A DNA stretch of 64,000 nt from Neoechinorhynchus agilis (Eukaryota > Acanthocephala). The translations under genes were made by a program, and so were the position numbers. The DNA is taken from assembly GCA_051530055.1 (NCBI GenBank), contig CM121342.1, positions 4,712,001-4,776,000 of the forward strand, given 5' to 3'. Under the pieces are notes generated by a model, which was given only the letters and a program-made list of their open reading frames with translations, made no database searches and was not told the DNA's origin. This document shows positions 1-9,568 of the stretch, in pieces. Positions within the stretch are counted from its first letter, which is position 1, and every line of letters begins with the position of its first letter.

Positions 1-824
1 ATAACCAACGTAACAAAAGTCTTTGTGTTCAATCTAATGGAGTCGAGGCATTGGTTCGTGCCCTTATCCAATCATCAGAAGAAAATGTGATTGAACCTGC
101 CGTTTGTGCTCTTCGACACATTACATCTCGGCATGTATACGCTCAACATGCTCAAGAATCAATTCGACTCTCATACGGGATCCCAACGATCGTCCGGTTC
201 ATCTCTTCGACTAGTTCAAGTGCTCTCATCAAAGCCACCGCTGGTTTAGTTAGAAACCTCGCTGTTTCCGCCAGTAATATTCTACCGCTTCGTGAGAATG
301 GAATACTCACAAGACTAACGTCGCTTATAAAGACTCTTATAAAGAAATCATCCCCTCGGTCGTCGCATTCTATAATCGTAGAAGCGTGTCTTGGTGCACT
401 CCAATCGCTTTTGCAAAGCTCATGTAGCAATCGAGTTACATTTCGAGACACCGAGGGATTCGATCTTCTTAGTGAACTCTCAGTTACGGATACACATGGA
501 GTCAAAGTTCAACGAATCAGTCTTGCCATTCTTAATGATCTCGTCTGTGAGTGTAGAGACGATCAGGACGCTGATACAAGTGCGATTGTATCTAACAAAC
601 TTGCACAAATCCCCGGATTTTTAAAGCAACTTACCACTGTTGCCAATTCGGACACCGCTCTTACCTCTCTTGCGATGCCCATTCTTACAACCATGATGAG
701 CAATGTTTCGTCCGAAAGCTCAAAATCCCGATCAAGTGCAACCACATTGAACCGGAAACCTAGCTCCGCCGTTACACCACCACCACCACCACCCGCGACG
801 GAGTGGTTTGATACCGATCTCTAG
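1..824 (+). CDS. CTNNB1: Beta-catenin (armadillo), C-terminal part; 5' end outside window
   Basis: Reads open from position 3 to a TAG at 822-824, about 273 residues with no intron. Armadillo-repeat sequence closely follows beta-catenin repeats ~7-12: the stretch starting NQRNKSLCVQSNGVEALVRA, then EPAVCALRHITSRH, the LIKATAGLVRNLAVS helix and APLRE-like PLREN. The protein ends in WFDTDL, the class I PDZ-binding motif at the extreme C-terminus of beta-catenin. Known role: cadherin-catenin adhesion at the membrane and TCF/LEF co-activation in the nucleus (Wnt pathway). Odd point: the tail after the last repeat is only about 45-50 residues, with a Ser-rich stretch and a run of six or seven prolines. 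Vertebrate proteins have more than 100 residues there. Identity is secure from repeats plus terminus; the missing N-terminus (GSK3 degron) cannot be judged. Confidence 0.95.
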   Translation, partial: NQRNKSLCVQSNGVEALVRALIQSSEENVIEPAVCALRHITSRHVYAQHAQESIRLSYGIPTIVRFISSTSSSALIKATAGLVRNLAVSASNILPLRENGILTRLTSLIKTLIKKSSPRSSHSIIVEACLGALQSLLQSSCSNRVTFRDTEGFDLLSELSVTDTHGVKVQRISLAILNDLVCECRDDQDADTSAIVSNKLAQIPGFLKQLTTVANSDTALTSLAMPILTTMMSNVSSESSKSRSSATTLNRKPSSAVTPPPPPPATEWFDTDL

Positions 825-2431
825 AAAAAAAACCTGATCTACATTTGTATATAAAGGAAATGTGGACTTTGCGACAAAGAATCGGTGACCTCGCTAACAA
901 ACTATCGACTGATAAAATCTACCCTGTCTCATTAAATTCGCAAATGTTTTCTTTGTACTCGGGAACCTCAAAAAAAGAGCAACCAATCCGGGCTATCGGT
1001 AAAAAAATCAGCCTTTTTAGCGATATCGCCATTTCAACTAGTTGAGCGAGAAAAAAAGTTGATCCAAGCTGGCCACACGAATCCTTGTTTAAATTTCGTT
1101 TCAATGGGTAATTGCTCATTACTAAAAGGGAAGCATTCTCGGAGGTATTTGAGAATCCCGAGTCTTGAGTGGCCGGTGAAGTTATTTTATGCTGACCAAT
1201 GAATCGGTGAGTTGTGTGTTCAAAGCAGCAAAATTACCAGCCGTGTAATCGTGGTAACTTCCACACGGAATAAATGTTACCGGTTAGCCAAACTTAAAGA
1301 TAATTCAATTTTTGAGCCAAGGTATAAAACTGGCAGAGTTTGTACATTCCCCTTAGTTGTATCGAAGTGGTCTAGTTAATTTTGGCGTTTCAATGGCTTC
1401 AAAATCCATTATCGTCAATTATTGACGAGTCCCGCCTCCTCCGGAGAGGTTCCGAGTGTGATTTCATTCGGTATCCTTCTCCAGATCTGTTTGTGCCCAA
1501 GAAGTCAACCCTTTTAAGGGAAAAAATGTGCCCGGTTAATCCGACTAAAGATAAAATATAAGAAGATAGCATCGAACTACAGCTAATCCATTCAATTTTT
1601 TTTATTTTCAAACGTATTTTACTTATGAATAACCGGCATTTAGTCATGGAACGCATCTATTTCCCGATTACAACCAGGACATTTTCATCGTTCCTTTATA
1701 TCCAAGTCGTCGTTTGATCGCTTTTGTTGCTAAAGCACGGCTCGTTTTCTCTCCCTAAAAATTGCAAGTCCATGGGAGTAGCCACTCTTTTGGACTTTAC
1801 GAACTAAATCGTGTTCTTGTCCAGAATGAATATTATTGACTTGATTTTGGAAGTCAAATGCAGACTAAATTTACAAATTTTATGCGGTTCTAAAGGTTTG
1901 GACGTCTTTGGAGTGAGGAAATGCTTACAAGAATGCGGATATAGCTTTATTATAGTGCAGGTTTTAAAGTCCATTAAAATTTTAGTTATGGACAAGTTCC
2001 ACCTTTTTTAAAGTTCAACGAATTTCTCGCTGTTCTTTAATTTCTTTTTAGTTGTTTAATAGCCATGAGAACCGAGAATTATAGAGATTTTAAACTTTAC
2101 AAATATGAACTTTATATAGTCTATCAGATTATTCTGCTTCCTAACTCCTAAAATCCGGGTATTCTTAAATTATTATATGACAGTAAAAGAAAACTTAAAT
2201 ACACACAATCTATTAAATTTTCAAATGCAGTTTCATTAAAGAAACTAACAAAATCCTTTACTTGATTGTTGGATAACAATTTTTGAGCGAAAAAAATCGC
2301 TATTTTTTTAAAAACCTTTTTTTAACGTGCTGCACAACAAAAAAACGCAATCGTTCATTAACCACTCATTATTTTAACCTCTACAAACGACGCATTTGAA
2401 TTTAAAAAACTAACCTAAACTTGGTAATCGA
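825..2431. other. Intergenic region with SINE-like fragments
   Basis: No convincing gene. Short open frames here (e.g. 845-1045, 1399-1656, 1804-2011) have no recognisable motif and overlap repeats. 1128-1560 holds sequence shared with repeats near 34.4 kb, 38.2 kb and 59.2 kb: GGAGGTATTTGAGAATCC near 1140, AAAATTACCAGCCGTGT near 1230, and ACTGGCAGAGTTTGTACATT near 1329. 2020-2431 is AT-rich and featureless apart from being the 5' flank of the next gene. Confidence 0.6.
1325..1560 (+). mobile_element. Degenerate tRNA-derived SINE-like copy
   Basis: Begins with the same leader as the better copy on the minus strand at 59.1-59.4 kb (ACTGGCAGAGTTTGTACATT, then TAGTTGTRTCGARGTGGTC). The tRNA-like body follows but lacks a clear box B, so this copy is decayed. 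Further on lies TTGACGAGTCCCGCCTC, matching the CTGATGAGTCCCGCCTC core of the 59-kb copy. Strand follows the leader orientation. Boundaries are approximate because no target-site duplication is visible. Confidence 0.45.
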
Positions 2432-2824
2432 ATGTGGACGTTCAATTTACTGATGTTTGTAACATTATTGGTATCGAAAGCAGCGGTTCTGAACCATTTG
2501 GACGATGATCGTATGATGTATGGGGACGTTCCAAGAGGGGACAATCTCGATTTTCGAACTAGTAGATCTTCTTTATCAGAGATGATCATGTCTTATATAA
2601 AACAAATGATGTCCGGTATCGAGCCTAACAGTGCTCTCTTCTACGATGAAAGCTTTCCCTTAGAACCAGTGCCAAACGAATCTTATGTGTTCACCATCTA
2701 CACGGTCACAAAGCAAGGCGTTGTGCCTTTCAGAGTTCAAATCGCTCTAACGGAAACTGGGATTCAATGTGATTGCTTTCATAGAATCGGAAATATTTGT
2801 AGACTGGGACTAAAACCCATTTAA
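2432..2824 (+). CDS. Small secreted protein of unknown function
   Basis: Intronless 130-residue frame starting ATG at 2432 and ending TAA at 2824, followed by AATAAA about 18 bp downstream. The first ~18 residues are hydrophobic with an N-terminal pattern typical of a signal peptide (MWTFNLLMFVTLLVSKAAVL). The mature part is acidic and hydrophilic; the only cysteines are a C-terminal cluster (C-D-C-FHRIGNI-C), so a small disulphide-bonded secreted peptide is possible. I recognise no family. Its last ~110 bp plus 3' UTR are duplicated twice inside the downstream minisatellite (about 3424-3594 and 4044-4195), which helps confirm the gene predates the array. It may be a lineage-specific gene. 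Confidence 0.65.
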   Translation: MWTFNLLMFVTLLVSKAAVLNHLDDDRMMYGDVPRGDNLDFRTSRSSLSEMIMSYIKQMMSGIEPNSALFYDESFPLEPVPNESYVFTIYTVTKQGVVPFRVQIALTETGIQCDCFHRIGNICRLGLKPI

Positions 2825-2874
2825 TTCAACATCAAAAAATAAATTTTATAAAGTTTTTGCACTATTTGATTGGG

Positions 2875-4453
2875 TGGCCGGTTAATCGGAGAGATAATGC
2901 GCCAATGAAATTCTCGTCGGGTCCAATAAAACAATTCTATTTTGTCCGATCGAAAAAAATGATTTCTTTGTGCCGGTTAATCGGAGAGATAATGCGCCAA
3001 TGAAATTCTCGTCGGGTCCAATAAAACAATCCTATTTTGTCCGATCGAAAAAAATGATTTCTTTGTGCCGGTTAATCGGAGAGATAATACGCCAATGAAA
3101 TTTTCATCGGGTCCAATAAAACAATCCTATTTTGTCCGATCGAAAAAAATGATTTCTTTGTGCCGGTTAATCGGAGAGATAATGCGCCAATGAAATTTTC
3201 ATCGGGTCCAATAAAACAATCCTATTTTGTCCGATCGAAAAAAATGATTTCTTTGTGCCGGTTAATCGGAGAGATAATGCGCCAATGAAATTCTCGTCGG
3301 GTCCAATAAAACAATTCTATTTTGTCCGATCGAAAAAAATGATTTCTTTGTGCCGGTTAATCGGAGAGATAATGCGCCAATGAAATTTTCATCGGGTCCA
3401 ATAAAACAATTCTATTTTGTCCGAAGCAAGGCGTTGTGCCTTTCAGAGTTCAAATCGCTCTAACGGAAACTGGGATTCAACGTGATTGCTTTCATAGAAT
3501 CGGAAATATTTGTAGACTGGGACTAAAACCCATTTAATTCAACATCAAAAAATAAATTTTATAAAGTTTTTGCACTATTTGATTGGTGGCCGGTTAATCG
3601 GAGAGATAATGCGCCAATGAAATTCTCGTCGGGTCCAATAAAACAATCCTATTTTGTCCGATCGAAAAAAATGATTTCTTTGTGCCGGTTAATCGGAGAG
3701 ATAATGCGCCAATGAAATTTTCGTCGGGTCCAATAAAACAATCCTATTTTGTCCGATCGAAAAAAATGATTTCTTTGTGCCGGTTAATCGGAGAGATAAT
3801 GCGCCAATGAAATTTTCATCGGGTCCAATAAAACAATCCTATTTTGTCCGATCGAAAAAAATGATTTCTTTGTGCCGGTTAATCGGAGAGATAATGCGCC
3901 AATGAAATTTTCGTCGGGTCCAATAAAACAATCCTATTTTGTCCGATCGAAAAAAATGATTTCTTTGTGCCGGTTAATCGGAGAGATAATGCGCCAATGA
4001 AATTTTCATCGGGTCCAATAAAACAATCCTATTTTGTCCGAAAAAATGCTTTGTGCCTTTCAGAGATAATGCCAATGAAATTGGGTTCAATGTGATTCTT
4101 TCATCGAATCGAAATATTTGTAGACGGGACTAAAACCCATTTAATTCAACTCAAAAAATAAATTTTATGTTTTTGCACTATTTGATTGTGGCCGGTTAAT
4201 CGGAGAGATAATGCGCCAATGAAATTTTCGTCGGGTCCAATAAAACAATCCTATTTTGTCCGATCGAAAAAAATGATTTCTTTGTGCCGGTTAATCGGAG
4301 AGATAATGCGCCAATGAAATTTTCGTCGGGTCCAATAACACAGTCCTATTTTGTCCGATCGAAAAAAATGATTTCTTTGTGCCGTTAATCGAGAGATAAT
4401 GCGCCAATGAAATTTTCATCGGGTCCAATAAAACAATCCTATTTTGTCCGATC
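2875..4453. repeat. 95-bp minisatellite containing two duplicated copies of the upstream gene's 3' end
   Basis: Unit TGCCGGTTAATCGGAGAGAT... recurs every 95 bp (starts at 2971, 3066, 3161 and so on). Each unit carries CCAATAAAACAA. The array is interrupted at about 3424-3594 by a near-identical copy of 2713-2880 (last ~37 codons and 3' UTR of the secreted-protein gene), and at about 4044-4195 by a third copy riddled with small deletions. Units differ by a few substitutions (CTCGTC, TTCATC or TTCGTC before GGGTCC). The structure implies duplication of a larger block made of gene 3' end plus several units. Confidence 0.95.
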
Positions 4454-5211
4454 GTTCCACAGACTCTAAAATGATTTTTTTTTCACCAACGTAAATGAGT
4501 TAAAATCGTTCAATTTCGACGGCAAATATATGGGCAGTTCGTTTTGCTACATTACCTTCGCTATAGTTGACACTTGTTAATTGCTAACTCTCAATTTGAT
4601 TGGCTGGTTCTGCACAAATTTTTTTCAAATAAAGTGCGACAAACAAGTTCGATTCTGTAAACTTTATTAAAACCTATAAAAAAAATAAATTTATTAAACA
4701 CTCTAAATGTGCCATTTTTGTTGTGCTAAAATTTCGGTCTTGTTTAAATTTGGAAATATATTCTTATGAAAGTTTATTGCTTAAATCGCGTGCGACCAAT
4801 GTATCATTTATAAGCTCATATTTTTAATGTTAATTCTTCGTTCACATTTTCAGGATGATTTAATTGCCTAGGCATCTAAACTGTGTTTTAATATCTGATC
4901 TAATAAATTCTTTTTTTTGTTTAAGAGAATAATTCAATCTTTAAACAATGGCATAAACACTGCGCTCAACGTTTCTCTAGACGAGGTTCAAAAGGACTTA
5001 AAAAAAATTATATGCCCATTGAAGACTTCTAAGCAATAATAATCGAATTATTGAGCGTTACAAAACCTGGGTTACCACGGTAACCCAATTCGTCGCAATT
5101 AACACATTCAAAAATGCATTTCAAAAATGTGTACCTTGACTATTAAAGGTTTCCTTCTTTTTTTTACTAAGAAAAAGTTTATAGAACAAAGTTCACTGTT
5201 TAGATGAGAAA
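4454..5211. other. Upstream region of the phosphodiesterase gene
   Basis: AT-rich, no gene seen. 4981-5043 contains GACGAGGTTC ... GAAGACTTCTAA, a motif pair shared with 16744-16796 and 36890-36945, so it is probably a decayed dispersed element. An RFX X-box palindrome is annotated separately at 5071-5084. Confidence 0.6.
5071..5084. promoter_or_regulatory. X-box (RFX binding site) upstream of the phosphodiesterase gene
   Basis: GTTACCACGGTAAC is a perfect inverted repeat with a two-base spacer and fits the RFX X-box consensus (GTNRCC, spacer, RGYAAC). The longer palindrome GGGTTACCACGGTAACCC spans 5069-5086. It lies 128 bp upstream of the PDE start codon, the distance at which ciliary X-boxes usually act, and an RFX gene is 6 kb downstream. 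The motif is seen; its use by RFX is inferred. Confidence 0.6.
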
Positions 5212-8200
5212 ATGCCGGATGAAATCATGCAATATCTATTGAAGCATCAGGACCAATTAAGTGATTTTATCATTAATAATATTTCTACGTCAGTAATTAC
5301 TGGCTGGACAAAACTAAGTCAACGTACGGACAATGAAAGTATGTGGTATACTAATCGAATCCGTCGATATTAATCCTAAAAAGAAAAATCATTCCAGATT
5401 GATTCATCAAGATATTTGGCTAAGGTAGCCGCCTTACACGCACGAGATGAGCTCGAATTCGATGCAGCAGAGAGATTGAACGATGTGAAACTATTGAGTG
5501 AATGTATTGGCTCAATGGACGATCGCCATAAGTTTTCCTTGTTGGAGGATTTTACCAATATCCTCATGAATGTTCTTGGACTCGATGGATATCGATTCTA
5601 TGCGTATGATTCGAATGGTCTGAGAATAATCCGGACAGTTTTCGGCGGGTTGGTTCAAGGAATCACTTTTCGAAGAATTTAAAGTGCAATCTTTTTAAAG
5701 GGCTTCTGCTGACGGTGAATCTAATGAAAATATCGGATTGGATAATGACCGATACCTTTGCCAATACTGTGCAATCAATAAAAGACCAATCACGATCTCA
5801 TTGAACAAATTATTGACTTCAAATTCAAGCCCGAATGCCGTCTACAAATGCCCATCAGACGTCGATCAAATCTTTTGTCAGCCGTTCGTTACCTCTTCTG
5901 GTCAACTGCTCGGTTTTTTTCTAAAATTTGTTTCTAACGAATATTGAAAGGGCTCTTCTATTTAGGAGTAGCTGAAATGTACAAAATCGATCATTTGGCT
6001 AATCTTACTGATTTGCATGTCAGCAATGCATTCGATGTAAGTATTATCTCGAATCGCCGATCAATTCTCACGCTTTTCGCACAGTTCAAAGTGACTGCGT
6101 CGTCCAGGCGACTAAGCGATTTTCTGCTTTCAGTTACCAAATCCATTTTTAAAGACATGAACGATATTGACGTTGTTTTGATGAAAATTTTAAATTTCGC
6201 CAAGAAGCTCGTTTTAGCGGAGAGAGCTTCGTTGTTCTTAGTTGATTTCGAGAAAAACGAACTCTATGCCAAGTACTTTGATCACGGCAATGATTGCCTA
6301 GAACACAGTAGTGGTGAATGTCCAAAGTGCAACAGTGAATGTGAAGCAGCGAATTTAATGGCCTCGAAGATTCGGTACTTTTTCGGGGTTGTTCAGATCG
6401 CAAAGATTTATTCCTTCAATTTTAGATTTCCAATTAGTCAGGGAATTGCGGGCTACGTTGCGTCTAAAGGCGAAGCAATGATTTTAGAGAATGCGTACGA
6501 TGACAAAAGATTTAATCGGTTTGAATGAAAAAAAATTCTATTTTTAATAATCTTTTCCTTTTAGCGCAGTAGATGAACTGAGTAATTTTCGTACAAAAAC
6601 ATTATTATGCTGTCCAATATGGAGCAATGATGAGTGAGCATTCTAAAACTTTTGCATGTTCAATATTAGCACATTTATTATTTACTTAAAACTTAGTATT
6701 CTGCCAGTGCTCGATTAACAAACAAACGACCATATAAAACTCTTGCCGATTCTCGAAAAGTTATCTTCCAAAAAATTAACTTGTCTTCGTGGACGAGACT
6801 TTCTTTTGCCACACCAGGGGATTTTAAAATCACTAATTTAGAAAATGATCAAAAAGACGTTTCATCATCAGTTAGAAAAAACAATAATTCCAATCCTCGA
6901 CATTCACTAATTTATTTCTCCGATATTTCACCAGTGTAAAAAGTGTTTTATTCCCACTTTAATTAGTTATTGTTTAGGAGATCGCGTTAAAGACGAATGT
7001 ATTAATGTCGATCGATTGAATTGACAATTATTGTCAATTCAATCGGTCGAAATTAATACATTCGTCTCTCAACCACTCGAATGCAATCCTCAACTTAAAT
7101 TAGTGTTTGGATCTTACCTAAAAAATATTAATCTGCAATATCTCGGGTCTTTATCGAGGTCGTTTACCGATGAAAATACACTTTGATAAAGACACAGAAC
7201 TGTTCCGAAATATTGGAATTAAATAAAAAGAATTTACGTTGAAAAGATAATTCATTGTTATTTGCTAATAATCTTTTTATTGTTTCTTTTTTTAAAGGAC
7301 AATTTTAGATTAAATCGTCCCCGGACGCTGACCGCATTTCCTCGTTGGATTGCGAGGCTTATTCTTTGGATCAGGAAAATCCTCTCGCGAGTTCGGCACA
7401 AAAGCTTCGTGCCAAAGATCCCAGCGTCGATAGGTTAAAATAAATGAAATTAAGAATTTATTGGATATTTCGATCCACTATTCTAGCGAATAAAACACTT
7501 TAACAATCAATGCTGAAGAAGATGAAATATCCAATAAATTCTTAATTTCATTTATTTTAATCGAAACGTTTCCTAGCTTTGGTACCATCAACAGCAGCGT
7601 GCAAGACTGTGGCCTAGAGCCACCGAGACATGGACGGTCTCGACCAAAGAAATTATTCTACACAACTGACCTAATGTCTTCACCAAATTCGAATGATCCC
7701 CAAGGATTTTCTCTTTGTGATTAATATCTTCTATTTGGGATTCTTTTCATTGAGAAAAACCCAATGATCCAGAATGGTCGACATTTCCATTGAAAAACTT
7801 TGAGTGTTAGAAAGTGCAAAAAAAACAACACTTAAGCAGATTTTATTGTATGGTCTTCAAAAACTAACGTGTTTTCTTGAAACCTTTTTGTAAAATAGAT
7901 TTATGTAGTTTACAAGAAATTAAGGAAACCGGGTTTTTTTGCGAGAACAGTGATCTACATTTGTGTAATCGTTGTTGCACTTAGCTTAATCCGTTTTAAC
8001 ATTTAGGGTAATAGGCGTCATGGAGTTAATTAACAAGTTAAAAGGAAAGTTCACTGAAGCTGATGAGAAAGCTTTCGGGATATTTGCTATTTATTGCGGT
8101 CTAGCAATAAATCACGCTCAGGTAAGTTTTAAAGCTCAAAATCGAATTGCTTTAGTGTTTTCTTGAAGTTGTACAAGACAAAGGAATTGTCTGAATATCG

Positions 8201-9395
8201 ATTGAAAGTGGTACTCGAAGCACTTACTTACCATGCGTCTTACACTGAGACTGAAGTTAATGACTATCTTCGGATTTTGCCTTCGTTTTCATGTGAACAA
8301 ATGCAAATGATTAACTTTGACCCTTGGATTGTAAGTGCAGATCAAAAGTGTCAATGTGTAGAGATGATGCTCAATGACCTCGATTGCAAGTAAGAAGTCT
8401 TTTGAAAATAATATTAAAAAAAATAATTAAGAATCGATCGAGATACGTTCATTCGATTCGTGTTGACGGTCCGAAAAAACTACCGAGATATTCCTTATCA
8501 CAGTTGGCATCATGCGTTCAGTGTCGCTAACGCCACCTACGCCATAATAAAGAACATGAAGACTTATCGATTTGATTTGGAAGAGGCAAGATTATTTTCT
8601 GGTTGTCTAAAATGACCTTCTTAGATTCTGGCACTATTCGTGGCTTCACTTTGTCACGACCTCGATCACATGGGAAAGACTAATTCATTTATGGTCCAAA
8701 CGGGGACGGCCCTTGGAGCACTCTACACCATGTCCACAATGGAAAACCACCATTTTAATCGGGCTGTAGCCATTCTACAAAGGGATGATTGTAACATCTT
8801 CAAAGATCTTGATTCAAGCCAATACAAGAGAATGATCGGAAACCTTAAGCACTGCATTCTCAGCACTGACCTCGAACTCCATTCGGTCCATTTCGAAAAG
8901 TTGTCCAGAATTCAATCAGAAAATCAATTTGATTTTGAAGATGACCAACACAGGTTCGAACACTTCGTCTTTGTGTCCAAATCAACAACTTTTTTTAGAA
9001 AACTCCTAATGAGTCTTATCATGACAGCTGCTGATTTAAACGTAAACTACAAATCAATCGATCAACAACGAAAAGTTCTAAGGAAAATGATGAACGAATT
9101 TTATTTACAAGGAGACGAACAAAAGAAAAGGGGAATCGCTGTGGTCAATATGCTCGATAGGGACCAACAACACAATCTTCCGAAACTACAACTCGGATTC
9201 CTCAGCCACATTTGCGTACCGTGCTTCTCACTTTTGAACAAATTAATGCCCGAATTTCATTCAATAATCACTGGAACAACGTAAGCGATCATCGTCGTCG
9301 ATCATAAAATTGTGAAAAGTCTTCTTCTTAGTGCTCTCGTAGAGTACTGGAAAGGATTATTGGATTTCGACGGATTTAATCTGGAAATGCTTTGA
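5212..9395 (+). CDS. PDE10A: Dual-GAF cyclic nucleotide phosphodiesterase, PDE10A-like
   Basis: Twelve exons: 5212-5338, 5384-5648, 5701-5912, 5966-6374, 6426-6518, 6565-6633, 8007-8121, 8169-8389, 8432-8585, 8625-8953, 8999-9280, 9332-9395. They join in phase to give 779 residues, about the size of vertebrate PDE10A. The N-terminus is short, GAF-A spans ~60-230 and GAF-B ~255-430 (ELYAKYFD; RFPISQGIAGYVASKGE; VIGVMELINK). The HD-type catalytic domain runs ~500-760 with YHSWHHA, HDLDHMGKTN, the metal-binding Asp in MTAADL and the invariant Gln in KLQLGF. It hydrolyses cAMP/cGMP. GAF-B and catalytic sequence look closest to PDE10; PDE11 and PDE5 are the alternatives. Introns are 39-53 bp except a 1,373-bp one (6634-8006) filled by palindromic elements. 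Intron 8586-8624 is GC-AG. Introns 6375-6425 and 8954-8998 are multiples of three without stops; alignment to the family shows they must be removed. Confidence 0.93.
6991..7067. mobile_element. Perfect-type foldback palindrome in PDE intron
   Basis: AGACGAATGTATTAATGTCG... is followed without spacer by its reverse complement ending ...ATTAATACATTCGTCT, with arms of about 37 bp and only a few mismatches. The left flank TTAGTTATTGTTTAG-GAGATCGCGTTAAAGAC recurs near 39418-39470 in front of the retrotransposon remnant, so this is a dispersed sequence. No transposase is visible. It is MITE-like by structure only. Confidence 0.6.
7435..7560. mobile_element. MITE-like element, family B copy 1 (PDE intron)
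   Basis: Terminal inverted repeats of about 37 bp, TTAAAATAAATGAAATTAAG ... and its exact complement, enclose a ~50-bp loop. Arms include ATTGGATATTTC. A second copy with related arms lies at 15539-15677. Non-autonomous by size. The transposon superfamily cannot be assigned. Confidence 0.7.
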
Positions 9396-9568
9396 AATAA
9401 TGATTCTACCTTTTAATGGACAAAATTTAAATAAATAATAATCTTTTTTTCATTGTTGACCAAAAATTTACATTCTACTCTTTAAAAGAAAAATGATTTA
9501 AAAAAATTAATTAAATGATTGCTTACCTTTTAATGTTGCACAAAGAGGGACTTTTGAGCCACAATTTC
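9396..9568. other. 3' flank of PDE gene
   Basis: Contains AATAAATAATAATC about 35 bp after the stop codon, a likely polyadenylation signal. The 194-bp array starts immediately after. Confidence 0.5.

Larger units (their letters stand above)
6634..8006. other. Expanded PDE intron carrying palindromic insertions
   Basis: Donor GTGAGC after WSNDE and acceptor TTTAG before VIGVMELINK. At 1,373 bp it is about 30 times longer than its neighbours. It contains two foldback elements (6991-7067 and 7435-7560). I see no coding exon inside. Confidence 0.75.

Noticed and set aside
152-505. 117-residue minus-strand frame
   Set aside because: Antisense shadow of the beta-catenin armadillo repeats.
2875-4453. 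CRISPR-like array
   Set aside because: The 95-bp units are contiguous copies without unique spacers, in an intron-containing eukaryotic genome.
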